From positions 2,973,425-3,037,424 of the forward strand of contig NZ_CP012401.1 of NCBI RefSeq assembly GCF_001305595.1: DNA of 64,000 nt, given 5' to 3'. The position numbers and the translations under genes were made by a program. This document shows, piece by piece, positions 40,856 to 48,860 of this stretch. This DNA is from Azospirillum thiophilum. Lineage in GTDB: Bacteria; Pseudomonadota; Alphaproteobacteria; Azospirillales; Azospirillaceae. The notes under the pieces were generated by a model that did not search any database, was not told the DNA's origin, and saw only the letters and a list, made by a program, of their open reading frames with translations. Within the stretch, counting starts at the first letter, position 1, and every line of letters begins with the position of its first letter.

Positions 40856-40942
40856 TCTATAATAATAAAATTCGGCACACTGATGGCTAAATAGATATAT
40901 GTGAACCTACAACTTGAAAGGAGACGTCGACATGATGACATA

Positions 40943-40965
40943 GGGAGGGCATTCGGATCCCTCCC
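40943..40965. terminator. Hairpin between the NTPase and reverse-transcriptase genes
   Basis: GGGAGGG pairs with CCCTCCC around nine bases. It sits in the convergent gap (40856-41054) where both genes end, so it may act as a terminator in one or both directions, or be part of a structured RNA. No T-run. Confidence 0.4.
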
Positions 40966-41054
40966 CTCCTCTCCTGTTCAGAAAATCCGATCAATTAACA
41001 AAATATGCACAACCAACACCTCTATGATTATAGGCATTATGAACGAAATAATAT

Positions 41055-42785
41055 TTATTGGCCGGTCAATGTTTGAGCTATCAGTCCGTGCATGTATCCA
41101 TGGCCAGCCCAGTTAGTAACTGCATTCCTTCTTTCCGAAGACGGAAAATATCGCGACCCGTAAAGTATAGCCGACTGTACATAAGGGGAAGAATTTGAGT
41201 ACTCACCACATATCGACTTCCGTCTCATAAAGTTACCGAACCGGCACACATATATTGCCGCCACCGCTTTTAGCGCATCATGACATTTACTTTGCACCAC
41301 CAATTCAAGACACCAAAGCACTAAATTGTCACCCCCCACACCTCCCGCAATTAGAGAGGAAATAAGCCACATTTTCTGCCAATCGAAAAATAGTTCATCT
41401 TCGATAATTGATTTTTCAATGTGGTTTCTAAGAACCACTTCATCTTTCAAAAATTTCGAGGCGTACATGCCATATAGTTGCGCCATGGAGGGGCGAATTA
41501 CGAGATTACTTATCACATGATCAATCGCATAGTCAGACTCTGCCTTAGCAAAAAGAGGGAGACAAAAGCGTTCGATTTTCTCTTCACTACCTTCATATTG
41601 ATTGGCGCTATCGAACAATCTCTGAGTTGCAATAAGCTCCTTATCTGGCGTTTCCGTCACTTCCGGAACTTCATCATCAAATTCTGTCTGAAATCCATAA
41701 TCGCTGCTAATCTCGTCATGGGTAAACTGACTTTCCACCTCATCGATAGCATCTTCAAAAAGTGCTTCCAAATCTGGCTCCTCAGTAAACAAAGCCGATG
41801 CGGCCATAATCGATGATTTATATTCATTCAAATACAAGTCGTATACACGAAGCTCACGAGTGATATCACGAATTATCCGTTCAGCATGATCGAAAGACCT
41901 GACAAATATATATATGTCATCAACATACCGAACAGATGGCACTTTCATATCACTTAATAGCTGATCAATAGGAGTGAGGTAAAAATTGCCAAGCAAGTCT
42001 GAGGGGAAGACACCCTGTATAATTCCTCTTGAATTTCTGTCTCCAGTAAATTTTACCAGTATATTTTCTAATGGTGCACAATGAGCTTCAGAGCACCCAA
42101 TATGCTTTAAGAAATTAATCAGTGTATGCTGGTTAATCGATGAAAAGCAGCTTGCAACATCAAGCTTAACAACATATTTGGTGGTGCGGTGCTCCGAAAG
42201 AACCCTAAGACGCTCTTGCATTTCGTTCCAGCAAATCCTGCTGGGAACAAAAAACTTTCCCTCGTGTTCACTTCCAGCAATCCAGTTGCTGAATGAACGT
42301 GACTTGTCCGTATTCTGATCCAAGATGCTGGCTAGATCATCGGCAATAAGTTGATACAAAAGCCGATCTTTCGGCATAAGAATGCTGCCTGGGCGAGAGA
42401 AACTCGGCCCCAGACGCTTTAGAGAGACAGACCTCATCCGTGTACTTTTGGGAACTTCCATTGTTACTGGAATAGATGGAGAAAATTTTCCATTTTCTAA
42501 TTCTGATCGAAGTTCGCTCTTTAGATCATCGAATGAGTCTTTAAATATGCAGCGGATATGCGGAGCAAATATAAAGTCAGTCTTCATATCCGCCAAAACA
42601 TGGCTGCGACTTCTGTCCCAGTTAAACTTTTTCACTATAGCCGGATCAATTCCAAATGAGTGCTTATTCCTTTTTTCCGCCATTTCCCTTGTCCTTTGAA
42701 GACGATCTAAGAAAAATTTCAGCAGAGTTGACATTAGACCGCCACCCACAAATGGATTATCCCAAAAGGGGTTAATGACCGTCAA
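41055..42785 (-). CDS. Defence-type (Abi/UG-like) reverse transcriptase
   Basis: A 576-residue reverse transcriptase (start TTG 42785, or ATG 42734 which drops 17 residues). All catalytic motifs are intact: motif A KYVVKLDVASCFSSI with D209, motif B GIIQGVFPSDLLGNFYL (254-270) and motif C RYVDD with Asp289/290. The N-terminal RPGSILMPKDRLLYQLIADD is the RT fingers region. From about residue 340 there is an extra all-helical domain of some 230 residues, the layout of abortive-infection and UG-type RTs that act in phage defence. It lacks the retron NAxxH/VTG motifs, intron maturase/endonuclease domains and the DGR signature. The gene is AT-rich compared with everything around it, a sign of foreign origin. 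The specific class is not assigned. Confidence 0.88.
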   Translation of the reverse strand: MTVINPFWDNPFVGGGLMSTLLKFFLDRLQRTREMAEKRNKHSFGIDPAIVKKFNWDRSRSHVLADMKTDFIFAPHIRCIFKDSFDDLKSELRSELENGKFSPSIPVTMEVPKSTRMRSVSLKRLGPSFSRPGSILMPKDRLLYQLIADDLASILDQNTDKSRSFSNWIAGSEHEGKFFVPSRICWNEMQERLRVLSEHRTTKYVVKLDVASCFSSINQHTLINFLKHIGCSEAHCAPLENILVKFTGDRNSRGIIQGVFPSDLLGNFYLTPIDQLLSDMKVPSVRYVDDIYIFVRSFDHAERIIRDITRELRVYDLYLNEYKSSIMAASALFTEEPDLEALFEDAIDEVESQFTHDEISSDYGFQTEFDDEVPEVTETPDKELIATQRLFDSANQYEGSEEKIERFCLPLFAKAESDYAIDHVISNLVIRPSMAQLYGMYASKFLKDEVVLRNHIEKSIIEDELFFDWQKMWLISSLIAGGVGGDNLVLWCLELVVQSKCHDALKAVAAIYVCRFGNFMRRKSICGEYSNSSPYVQSAILYGSRYFPSSERRNAVTNWAGHGYMHGLIAQTLTGQ

Positions 42786-42822
42786 CTGCTATCCATTAGG
42801 GCTATATGATCTGCGGGGCACT

Positions 42823-42960
42823 TGTCCCAATAGACCGTGCCCTAGCGAGCCGTCTCACGCCCACGCCTAAGCCGTCCCAATAAAGTGCTCTCTTGCATTT
42901 TTGAGACAACGAGACGATAACGTCTAAGGGTTCATTGAGACACTTGGGACGGAACAGGCC
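42823..42960. promoter_or_regulatory. Candidate resolvase (res) or operator region
   Basis: The gap upstream of the resolvase gene holds the dyad AGACG-ATAA-CGTCT (42912-42925), three GAGAC copies (42903, 42911, 42937) and GTCCCAATA twice (around 42826 and 42873) with an inverted partner CACTTGGGAC near 42940. Repeats of this kind fit resolvase sites or a divergent promoter for the reverse transcriptase and resolvase. Confidence 0.45.
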
Positions 42961-43518
42961 ATGTTGATCGGCTACGCTCGCACCAGCACCCTTGACCAGA
43001 AAGCCGGCATTGAGGCACAGGTCCGCGACCTTCAGGCGGCGGGGTGCGAGCGGCTATTTCAGGAACAGGTATCGTCGGTGGACGTGGCGAACCGGGAACA
43101 GCTTGCCATTGCCCTCGACTTCATTCGGGAAGGGGATGCCCTCGTAGTGACGAAGCTCGACCGCTTGGCCCGCTCCGTCGCCCACCTGATGACGATCCTC
43201 GACGCCCTGAAGGCCAAGGGCGCATCCTTGCGCATCCTGAACATGGGTATCGACACCAGCACCCCCACCGGCAAGCTGATGCTGACCGTCCTTAGCGGCG
43301 TAGCGGAATTTGAGCGGGATATCATGCTTGAACGCCAGCGCGAGGGCATCGCCAAGGCCAAGGCTGAGGGGAAATACAAGGGCAGGAAGCCCACGGCACA
43401 GGCCAAGGCCGAAGACGTGATGGCCCTGAAGGCGGAAGGGCTAGGGGCAACGGAGATTGCCAAGCGGCTCGGGATCGGCCGTGCGAGCGTCTACCGCATC
43501 CTTGGTGCCGATGCGTGA
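42961..43518 (+). CDS. Serine recombinase, resolvase/invertase type
   Basis: A 185-residue small serine recombinase. It begins MLIGYARTSTLDQKAGIEAQ with the catalytic Ser in ARTST, then VVTKLDRLARSVAHLMTILD and TPTGKLMLTVLSGVAEFERD, all canonical, and ends with a Hin-type HTH (EGLGATEIAKRLGIGRASVY). It is divergent from the reverse transcriptase. It probably resolves multimers of the island or a transposon within it; it is not the integrase that uses the glnA site (inference from position). Confidence 0.93.
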   Translation: MLIGYARTSTLDQKAGIEAQVRDLQAAGCERLFQEQVSSVDVANREQLAIALDFIREGDALVVTKLDRLARSVAHLMTILDALKAKGASLRILNMGIDTSTPTGKLMLTVLSGVAEFERDIMLERQREGIAKAKAEGKYKGRKPTAQAKAEDVMALKAEGLGATEIAKRLGIGRASVYRILGADA

Positions 43519-43687
43519 TCCAGGGACCGCAGGGCGGTAGGAGTCCCAAGGGACCGGAAGACACTCTCCGCCCTCCCCCGCCCCCTCCGGAAATCACACT
43601 TCGCAGAATGGGGTTAAAGCACCGTTGCTCGGTTGTTGTTCCGACCTTCCGTCACGCGGGGCCGCTGTAGATTTCTCCCTGCCCTTG

Positions 43688-45295
43688 TCACCCGGCGGGT
43701 TCCAGATGCGAGAGGTCAACGCCGAAATCCAGCTTCTCGATTAGGGCCAAGCGTTCGGGTGCCGAAAGTAGCTTTCCGCCATAGACGCCGTAGGTGATGC
43801 CGACATTGACCACATGGCCGGCAAGCTGCCCGCTGAGTGTTTCCGGCACCCCGGCAACCTGCAAACTGGATATGAAGGTGTGGCGGAAGCTGTGGAACTT
43901 CAGACCGGAGCGGCCAAGCCCGACCAAGTGCCTGAAGTGCGACCACCACGCACAGAACTTCTCGCTATAGCGCCCATCGGCACTCGGCTTTATCTCGGGC
44001 CACAGGGGACCGGCGCCCTTCTTGGACACCTGTTCGTGGTGGGACAACAGGCCGAGCCGGATCAGCCGCGGATGCACCGGGACGATGCGCGTTCCTGCCG
44101 CCGTCTTGGTGTCTTCCACTGAGAAGCACCAGATGCCCTCGATCTGCCGCAGGTCCGTCACCTTCAGCTTAGCCGCCTCTTCAGCCCGCAAGCCGGAATG
44201 CAGGGCGATCAGGGGCAGCCAGAACTTATGGTCCTTCACCAGAACGCCGCCGGGCCTCTCCCGCCGATCCGCCCGCCAATGGCCGGTGTAGAGCGGGCAA
44301 TGAAACAGCACCTTCAGGTCTGCGGGGGTGTAGGCGTCACGATCCGCGTCATCCGCCTTGGGCGCCAGTCCCTTCAACGGGCTGTCGATGGTGCATTTCC
44401 CCTCGATCTTCGCCCAATTGAGCATAGCGTTCACGTACTTGAAGTTCTGGATGATGGTGTTGTTCGACAACTCCATATCGGCCAGCGCATCGCGCCAGTC
44501 ACGGACATCATCCCGAGTGAGGTCATCAACTGCCTTGTTGTTCAGGATTTCGGCAAAACGGGTCAGCTTCGGCTTGGTGTTGGTGAGGGTCCGCCCTTTC
44601 CATTCCCCGTCCCTGACCTTCGCTTCGGCGTAGACTTCCACCAACTCCGCCAGCGCCATAGATTGGGGTGTGCGATCAACCGGCGGGGCTGCGGCAGTCG
44701 CCGCGGGCGGCAGGGCGAACAGCGGATCACGGGCGGGGTGCCCATAGTCGCCCACCCGCCGGGCCTTGGTCTGGTTCAGCAACTCCACCTGTGCCCGAAG
44801 GAGGGTGCGGCAAAACCGCCCATAGGCATCGCTTGCCCGATCCACCGACAGCCCGCCTGCGGCCAAGAGTTCATCGGCCACAACCTCAATCTGCCTATAG
44901 TCGTTGACCGCCAGCGCCTCCCGGCTGTCCCCGATCAGGTCGGACAAGAGCGTCAAGTCGGCTTGGATCGGCTCAATCTCGGGATCGGGAGCGGCATAGA
45001 GGGTTTCCCCTGCCCTGACCTTCTCCAAATCGCGTTCCGCCGCGTCGAGTTCCTTCGCCAGCCAATCGCGGGCAATGGCGTTGATCCTGTCGGTGGTGAG
45101 GGCGGTATCGGTCATGGCGCTGGCAAACAACCTGTCGGCAACCGCGGACAGCCTCCGTCCCCTGACGATGGCCGTGGCGCGATCCTTGGTCCGCAGGGAC
45201 ACCACCAGTTCCCGCTTAACAAACCGCGAACGCAGGCCCTCAGGCACCTTGCGCCGCCACCTGAACCCATCGCCCCGACGTTGGACATGAAGCAC
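43688..45295 (-). CDS. Tyrosine integrase of the glnA island
   Basis: A 535-residue tyrosine recombinase. The N-terminus MLHVQRRGDGFRWRRKVPEG and RTKDRATAIVRGRRLSAVAD matches the DUF6538-type head of alphaproteobacterial phage/island integrases. The SAM-like core-binding domain is near residues 210-320. The catalytic domain has Arg in ALHSGLRAEEAAKL, His-x2-Arg in FHSFRHTFISSLQ, His in GQLAGHVVN and Tyr in ITYGVYGG. It starts 119 bases from attR and reads away from it, the usual layout. This makes it the enzyme that inserted the island at glnA. Confidence 0.93.
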   Translation of the reverse strand: MLHVQRRGDGFRWRRKVPEGLRSRFVKRELVVSLRTKDRATAIVRGRRLSAVADRLFASAMTDTALTTDRINAIARDWLAKELDAAERDLEKVRAGETLYAAPDPEIEPIQADLTLLSDLIGDSREALAVNDYRQIEVVADELLAAGGLSVDRASDAYGRFCRTLLRAQVELLNQTKARRVGDYGHPARDPLFALPPAATAAAPPVDRTPQSMALAELVEVYAEAKVRDGEWKGRTLTNTKPKLTRFAEILNNKAVDDLTRDDVRDWRDALADMELSNNTIIQNFKYVNAMLNWAKIEGKCTIDSPLKGLAPKADDADRDAYTPADLKVLFHCPLYTGHWRADRRERPGGVLVKDHKFWLPLIALHSGLRAEEAAKLKVTDLRQIEGIWCFSVEDTKTAAGTRIVPVHPRLIRLGLLSHHEQVSKKGAGPLWPEIKPSADGRYSEKFCAWWSHFRHLVGLGRSGLKFHSFRHTFISSLQVAGVPETLSGQLAGHVVNVGITYGVYGGKLLSAPERLALIEKLDFGVDLSHLEPAG

Positions 45296-45330
45296 CGGAT
45301 GCCCTCACTCACGGGCGCCGACAGGCCGTT

Positions 45331-45367
45331 CCGGTGTACCTCCCCGGTGTACCTCCCCGGTGTACCT
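45331..45367. repeat. Three tandem 13-bp repeats beside attR
   Basis: CCGGTGTACCTCC occurs at 45331 and 45344, then CCGGTGTACCT at 45357. They sit between the integrase start and attR and share GGTGTACC with the dyad at the left end. Likely integrase arm-type or excisionase sites, or an operator of the integrase gene. Confidence 0.7.
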
Positions 45368-45414
45368 GCGGGCGCGAATTACGCCGTGAAGTGGGAAAAA
45401 TCCAATGATTTCAG

Positions 45415-45461
45415 GACCATGCCGCACCCGATCGAGTACAAGATGTACTACTCGGTTTGAT
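45415..45461. repeat. attR: 47-bp direct repeat, right copy
   Basis: Perfect copy of 35860-35906. It carries the codons of the glnA C-terminus but has no ribosome-binding site or reading frame upstream, so it is an orphan fragment. The base following matches the chromosomal side and leads into the displaced terminator at 45513. Confidence 0.95.
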
Positions 45462-45506
45462 GTTGCCTTGCGGCGTCCGGCAACGGGCGCCGCTTCGGGT
45501 CCTGCA

Positions 45507-45812
45507 TCATTCGAAAGCCGCTCCCGGTTCGCTCCGGGGGCGGCTTTCTTTTTTGGCCTGCTCGATCCAGACACCGACATCGGGCGATGGACATCCCTTG
45601 CGCTCCGCACAATCCGCCTTCGCGCAGGTGCAGGCGGGGAACAGGCAGCCGTCGCCGTTCAGGTCGGTCGCCCGCACCGCAAGGTCGTAGCGCACCCCGC
45701 GCATGATCGTCGGCCCGGCGGTGCTGTGACGCTCGTAATGTTCGACGACGAGGCGCACGCGGGTGAGCAGTTCGCGCCGTTGATCGCGTTCCGAATCGCG
45801 TCCCGGATCCAT
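45507..45812 (-). CDS. Small cysteine-rich hypothetical protein
   Basis: ATG at 45812 follows a GGGGG/AAGG stretch. The 101-residue product has RGVRYDLAVRATDLNGDGCL and FPACTCAKADCAERKGCPSP, a cluster of six Cys that could bind a metal or form disulfides. There is no signal peptide. Its last dozen codons run through the terminator hairpin of glnA, so the 3' end is doubtful. I do not recognise a family. It would be convergent with the ancestral glnA. Confidence 0.45.
   Translation of the reverse strand: MDPGRDSERDQRRELLTRVRLVVEHYERHSTAGPTIMRGVRYDLAVRATDLNGDGCLFPACTCAKADCAERKGCPSPDVGVWIEQAKKESRPRSEPGAAFE
45513..45554 (+). terminator. Displaced native terminator of glnA
   Basis: Bases 45513-45527 and 45534-45548 form a 15-bp stem (one T:G pair) with a six-base loop, followed by six T. 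It lies 52 bases after attR. If the island were absent it would be 53 bases past the glnA stop, so it is very probably the original glnA terminator. Confidence 0.85.
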
Positions 45813-45971
45813 GCCTTCGCCCCCAATCGCGGTGATCGCTGCACAGAGGGGACGCGGAACGGCCGGCCCCTGTTCCGGCATCCAGGCGCAGTACGGCGCA
45901 AGGGCTATGGGCTGGTCGGGAATGATGCTGCCTCCAGCCTGTTTCCGCGTCACCGACCAAGACAGGAGACC

Positions 45972-46166
45972 ATGATGGAGCGTGACCGGCTGCACCGCGT
46001 CGCCAAGGCATTGGGCGATGTCCGCCTCTACGACAAGCACCACACCGGCGAGCTGATCTCCATGCGTCTGCGCGATTCCCTGGCCGACAACCCGGGCTTT
46101 GACAAGGAGGAGGTGGACAAGACGCTGCTGGAACTGGCCCGGGTCGCGCTGGAGGCCGCCGAATAG
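45972..46166 (+). CDS. Small hypothetical protein, 64 residues
   Basis: ATG ATG at 45972/45975 follows an AGGAG box at the correct distance for the second ATG. The product (MMERDRLHRVAKALGDVRLY, ending LLELARVALEAAE) is charged, helical and soluble. I do not recognise a family. It lies in a chromosomal segment to the right of the island. Confidence 0.6.
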   Translation: MMERDRLHRVAKALGDVRLYDKHHTGELISMRLRDSLADNPGFDKEEVDKTLLELARVALEAAE

Positions 46167-46240
46167 CGGGGGGCGGAGTGACGAAGCGGCGTCCGGCCTG
46201 TTGATGGTGGAGACGCGTCCATCAGAGGGAGAAAGCCGCC

Positions 46241-46456
46241 ATGGCCGAGGACAGGACATCCGATCTGCCGCAGAGCGATCGGTCCGGCAGCGACCATCCA
46301 GGCAGCGACCGCCCGGCGACCAAGCCGGTCCCGGTGAAGCCGGCGGTCGAACCGATGAGCGACAGGGACGAAGCCCCGCCGGGCACGCCGGGGACGGGCG
46401 AAAATATCGACCCCAAGACCGGCGAGACCTATGTGCAGGGCATCGGCGGGGCTTGA
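46241..46456 (+). CDS. Small acidic, Pro-rich hypothetical protein, 71 residues
   Basis: ATG at 46241 follows a GAGGGAGAAAG ribosome-binding site. The product (MAEDRTSDLPQSDRSGSDHP) is rich in Asp, Ser and Pro, with no hydrophobic core, so it is probably disordered. The end GTGENIDPKTGETYVQGIGG looks conserved-like. Family not recognised. Convergent with gatA, with a terminator between. Confidence 0.55.
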   Translation: MAEDRTSDLPQSDRSGSDHPGSDRPATKPVPVKPAVEPMSDRDEAPPGTPGTGENIDPKTGETYVQGIGGA

Positions 46457-46544
46457 TGCGGGCCGGCTGTGATGGCTAGGCGTCGGCTGGCGATGCCCCC
46501 TCCCTCCCCCGCTCTCGCGGGAGAGGGAACTGCCGCCCAAACGA

Positions 46545-46574
46545 AAAGGGCCGGCTCACGCGAGCCGGCCCTTT
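46545..46574. terminator. Bidirectional terminator between gatA and the small ORF
   Basis: Bases 46545-46557 and 46562-46574 form a perfect 13-bp stem with a four-base loop and A/T-rich flanks on both sides. It serves gatA on the minus strand and the small gene on the plus strand. Confidence 0.8.
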
Positions 46575-46593
46575 CGCAGTCATCAAGCCCGCG

Positions 46594-48075
46594 TCAGGCC
46601 ACGAAGGGCGGAACAGCGGTGAAGCCGGCGGCCTTCTCGACGACATGGCCCACGCGCAGCAGCGTCTCCTCGTCGAAGGGGCGGCCGATCAGCTGGAGGC
46701 CGAGCGGCAGGCCGTCGGCGCCCAGGCCGGCGGGAACCGACATGGCCGGCAGCCCGGCGAGGTTGACCGGAACGGTGAAGACGTCGATCAGGTACATCTG
46801 CACCGGGTCATCCATCTTTTCGCCGATGGCGAACGGCGTGCTGGGGGCGGTCGGCGTCAGGATGACGTCGCAGCTCTTGAACGCCTCGTCGAAGTCCTGC
46901 TTGATGCGGGTGCGCACCTGACGGGCCTTGTTGTAATAGGCATCGTAATAGCCGGCCGACAGCACATAGGTGCCGATCAGGATGCGGCGCTGCACTTCCT
47001 TGCCGAAGCCGGCGCCCCGGGTGTTCTCGTACATCTCGCTGAGGCTGCCGCCCTCAACCCGCAGGCCGTAACGCACGCCGTCGTAGCGCGCGAGGTTGGA
47101 CGACGCCTCGGCCGGCGCGATGATGTAATAGGCGGCCAGCGCGTATTTGGTGTGCGGCAGGCTGATCTCGACCGGCTCGGCTCCGGCCTCCTTCAGCCAG
47201 GCGATGCCCTGGTCCCACAGCGCGGCGATCTCGGACGACAGCCCCTCCGCCCGGTATTCCTTCGGGATGCCGACGCGCAGGCCACGGATGTCGCCGGTCA
47301 GCGCGGCGCGGAAATCCGGCACCGGCATATCGACCGAGGTCGAATCCTTCGGGTCGAAGCCGCACATCGAGCGCAGCATGATCGCCGCATCCTCGACGGT
47401 CCGGGTCATCGGCCCAGCTTGGTCCAGCGAGGAAGCGTAGGCGACGATGCCCCAGCGCGAGCAGCGGCCGTAGGTCGGCTTGATGCCGACGGTGCCGGTA
47501 TAGCCGGCCGGCTGGCGGATCGAGCCGCCGGTGTCGGTGCCGGTGGCGCCCAGCGCGGCACGCGCCGCGATGACCGCGGCCGAACCGCCGGACGAACCGC
47601 CGGCGACGATCTTCCGTTCCCACGCCCCCGGCGCGCCGGGGCTCCACGGGCTGACCGTCTCGCCCTGGTGGGCGGTGATGGTGGCCGAGCCCATGGCGAA
47701 CTCGTCCAAATTCACCTTGCCCAGCATGACGGCGCCGTCGCGCCACAGCTGGGACGTCACCGTCGACTCATACTCGGGCTTGAAGCCGTCGAGGATGTGG
47801 CTGCCGGCGGTGGTGGCGACGCCCTTGGTGCAGAACAGGTCCTTCACCGCGATGGGCAGGCCTTCCATCGGACCGGCCTCGCCCTTCGCCCGGCGCTCGT
47901 CGCTGGCCTTGGCCATCGACAGGGCGGCGTCCGGCGTCTCGGTGATGAAGATGTTGAAGGGGCGCACCGCCTCGACCGCGCGCACATGCGCCTCGGTCAG
48001 TTCGACCGCGGTGAACTCCTTCTTGGCGAGACCGTCGAGGGCCCCGGCCATGGTGAGATGCGTAAGCGCCGTCAT
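46594..48075 (-). CDS. gatA: Glutamyl-/aspartyl-tRNA amidotransferase subunit A
   Basis: A 493-residue amidase-signature protein. The Ser-cisSer-Lys centre is read in [20 protein letters not shown] (Lys) and the [20 protein letters not shown] segment (both Ser). It releases ammonia from glutamine for conversion of Glu-tRNA(Gln) and Asp-tRNA(Asn) by GatB. Its ATG overlaps the gatC stop by one base (TGATG), so translation is coupled. gatB is not adjacent in the window. Confidence 0.97.
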   Translation of the reverse strand: MTALTHLTMAGALDGLAKKEFTAVELTEAHVRAVEAVRPFNIFITETPDAALSMAKASDERRAKGEAGPMEGLPIAVKDLFCTKGVATTAGSHILDGFKPEYESTVTSQLWRDGAVMLGKVNLDEFAMGSATITAHQGETVSPWSPGAPGAWERKIVAGGSSGGSAAVIAARAALGATGTDTGGSIRQPAGYTGTVGIKPTYGRCSRWGIVAYASSLDQAGPMTRTVEDAAIMLRSMCGFDPKDSTSVDMPVPDFRAALTGDIRGLRVGIPKEYRAEGLSSEIAALWDQGIAWLKEAGAEPVEISLPHTKYALAAYYIIAPAEASSNLARYDGVRYGLRVEGGSLSEMYENTRGAGFGKEVQRRILIGTYVLSAGYYDAYYNKARQVRTRIKQDFDEAFKSCDVILTPTAPSTPFAIGEKMDDPVQMYLIDVFTVPVNLAGLPAMSVPAGLGADGLPLGLQLIGRPFDEETLLRVGHVVEKAAGFTAVPPFVA

Positions 48076-48362
48076 CACTCGACCACCTTCGGCACGACGA
48101 AGAATCCTTCGGCCGTCTCCGGCCCGTTCGACAGGACCTGCGCGGCATAGCCGCCGTCGGTGACCTCGTCCTTGCGGCGGCGCAGCTTCTGCGCGGCTAC
48201 GCTGGTCATCGGCGGCACGTCCTTCGTGTCGACCTCGTTCAGTTGTTCCACGAAGGTCAGAATCTGGCTCAGTTCCCCAGCCAGGGATTCCAGTTCCTCG
48301 TCCGGCACCTTGATGCGGGCCAGATGCGCGATCTTGGCCACCGTGGCCTTGTCGAGCGACAT
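48075..48362 (-). CDS. gatC: Glutamyl-/aspartyl-tRNA amidotransferase subunit C
   Basis: A 95-residue subunit starting [20 protein letters not shown] and containing [20 protein letters not shown] and [20 protein letters not shown], all typical of GatC. It wraps around GatA and stabilises the complex with GatB. First gene of the gatCA pair. Confidence 0.97.
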   Translation of the reverse strand: MSLDKATVAKIAHLARIKVPDEELESLAGELSQILTFVEQLNEVDTKDVPPMTSVAAQKLRRRKDEVTDGGYAAQVLSNGPETAEGFFVVPKVVE

Positions 48363-48463
48363 GCCTCTACTCTCTTCCAAAACATTGGAAATCGGCCGCG
48401 AAGCTATCACCCGCAGTCGCGCGCCGCAACGATTGCCGACCGTCCCTCCGGCCGCAGGGAAAA

Positions 48464-48781
48464 TCAGAAGGCGCCCATGCCGCCATTCGGCCCCACCGCG
48501 GCCAATGCCAGCGGGCAACCGCAGGACGGACATTGGGTCCGCCGCAGCACCTCCGCGACCCGCTCATCCGGCAGCGTGACACCAAGCGCGCTTTCGACCG
48601 CCGCGATCTGCCTCTTGTGGTCGGCCGTCGCACCGCAGGCGGCGTCGAGCATGGCGCCATAATCCGACCGCGGCTGCGCGGTGATCGCCTGCGCCCCGCC
48701 CGCCACGAAAAGGCAGGCGCCGCCGGCGGCCAGCCCGGCCAGGACCGTCCGCCGGTTCGCATCCGCCACAGTCCCGCTCAT
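48464..48781 (-). CDS. Hypothetical exported protein with twin-arginine-like signal
   Basis: Start at MSGTVADANRRTVLAGLAAG (ATG 48781), 105 residues. The N-terminus has NRRTVLAGLAAGGACLFVAG, a twin-arginine-type signal without the full SRRxFLK consensus. The mature part carries ACGATADHKRQI and, at the C-terminus, TQCPSCGCPLALAAVGPNGG, a CxxCxC cluster that could bind metal. Family not recognised. Next to gatC but transcribed separately. Confidence 0.55.
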   Translation of the reverse strand: MSGTVADANRRTVLAGLAAGGACLFVAGGAQAITAQPRSDYGAMLDAACGATADHKRQIAAVESALGVTLPDERVAEVLRRTQCPSCGCPLALAAVGPNGGMGAF

Positions 48782-48860
48782 CCGTCCCCTCCGTCGCTCG
48801 ACCTGCATATGCACCGACTATACGCCCGAACCGCCGGATCGCCAGCGATTAGGCGCCTCA

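Larger units (their letters stand above)
35860..45461. mobile_element. Integrated genomic island (IME-like) at the 3' end of glnA
   Basis: Bounded by a perfect 47-bp direct repeat (35860-35906 and 45415-45461) whose left copy is the end of glnA. A tyrosine integrase gene lies 119 bases inside the right repeat. Cargo: an IS701-like element, a DUF3102-like protein, a P-loop NTPase, a defence-type reverse transcriptase and a serine resolvase. The reverse-transcriptase part is clearly poorer in G+C than the host (one line counted, 41341-41400, has 24 of 60). No conjugation genes (relaxase, T4SS) are visible, so it would need help to transfer. The 47-bp length and intact gene restoration fit site-specific integration. 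Confidence 0.93.

Noticed and set aside
40901..41116. A short plus-strand ORF of 71 codons in the gap between the NTPase and the reverse transcriptase.
   Set aside because: It starts with GTG without a suitable ribosome-binding site, overlaps the reverse-transcriptase end on the other strand and has no protein-like pattern.
41055..42785. Reverse transcriptase as a retron, group II intron or DGR.
   Set aside because: No msr/msd-like inverted repeat was recognised, the retron VTG and NAxxH motifs are missing, there is no maturase or endonuclease domain, and motif B lacks the DGR pattern. No template/variable repeat pair was seen, although a full search was not possible.
42961..43518. Serine resolvase as the integrase of the island.
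   Set aside because: It is a short resolvase/invertase type without the large C-terminal domain of serine integrases, and it lies 1.9 kb from attR, whereas the tyrosine integrase is next to it.
45415..45461. A second, truncated glnA pseudogene.
   Set aside because: The similarity is exactly 47 bp, stops sharply on both sides and marks an island boundary; this is an attachment-site copy, not gene decay.
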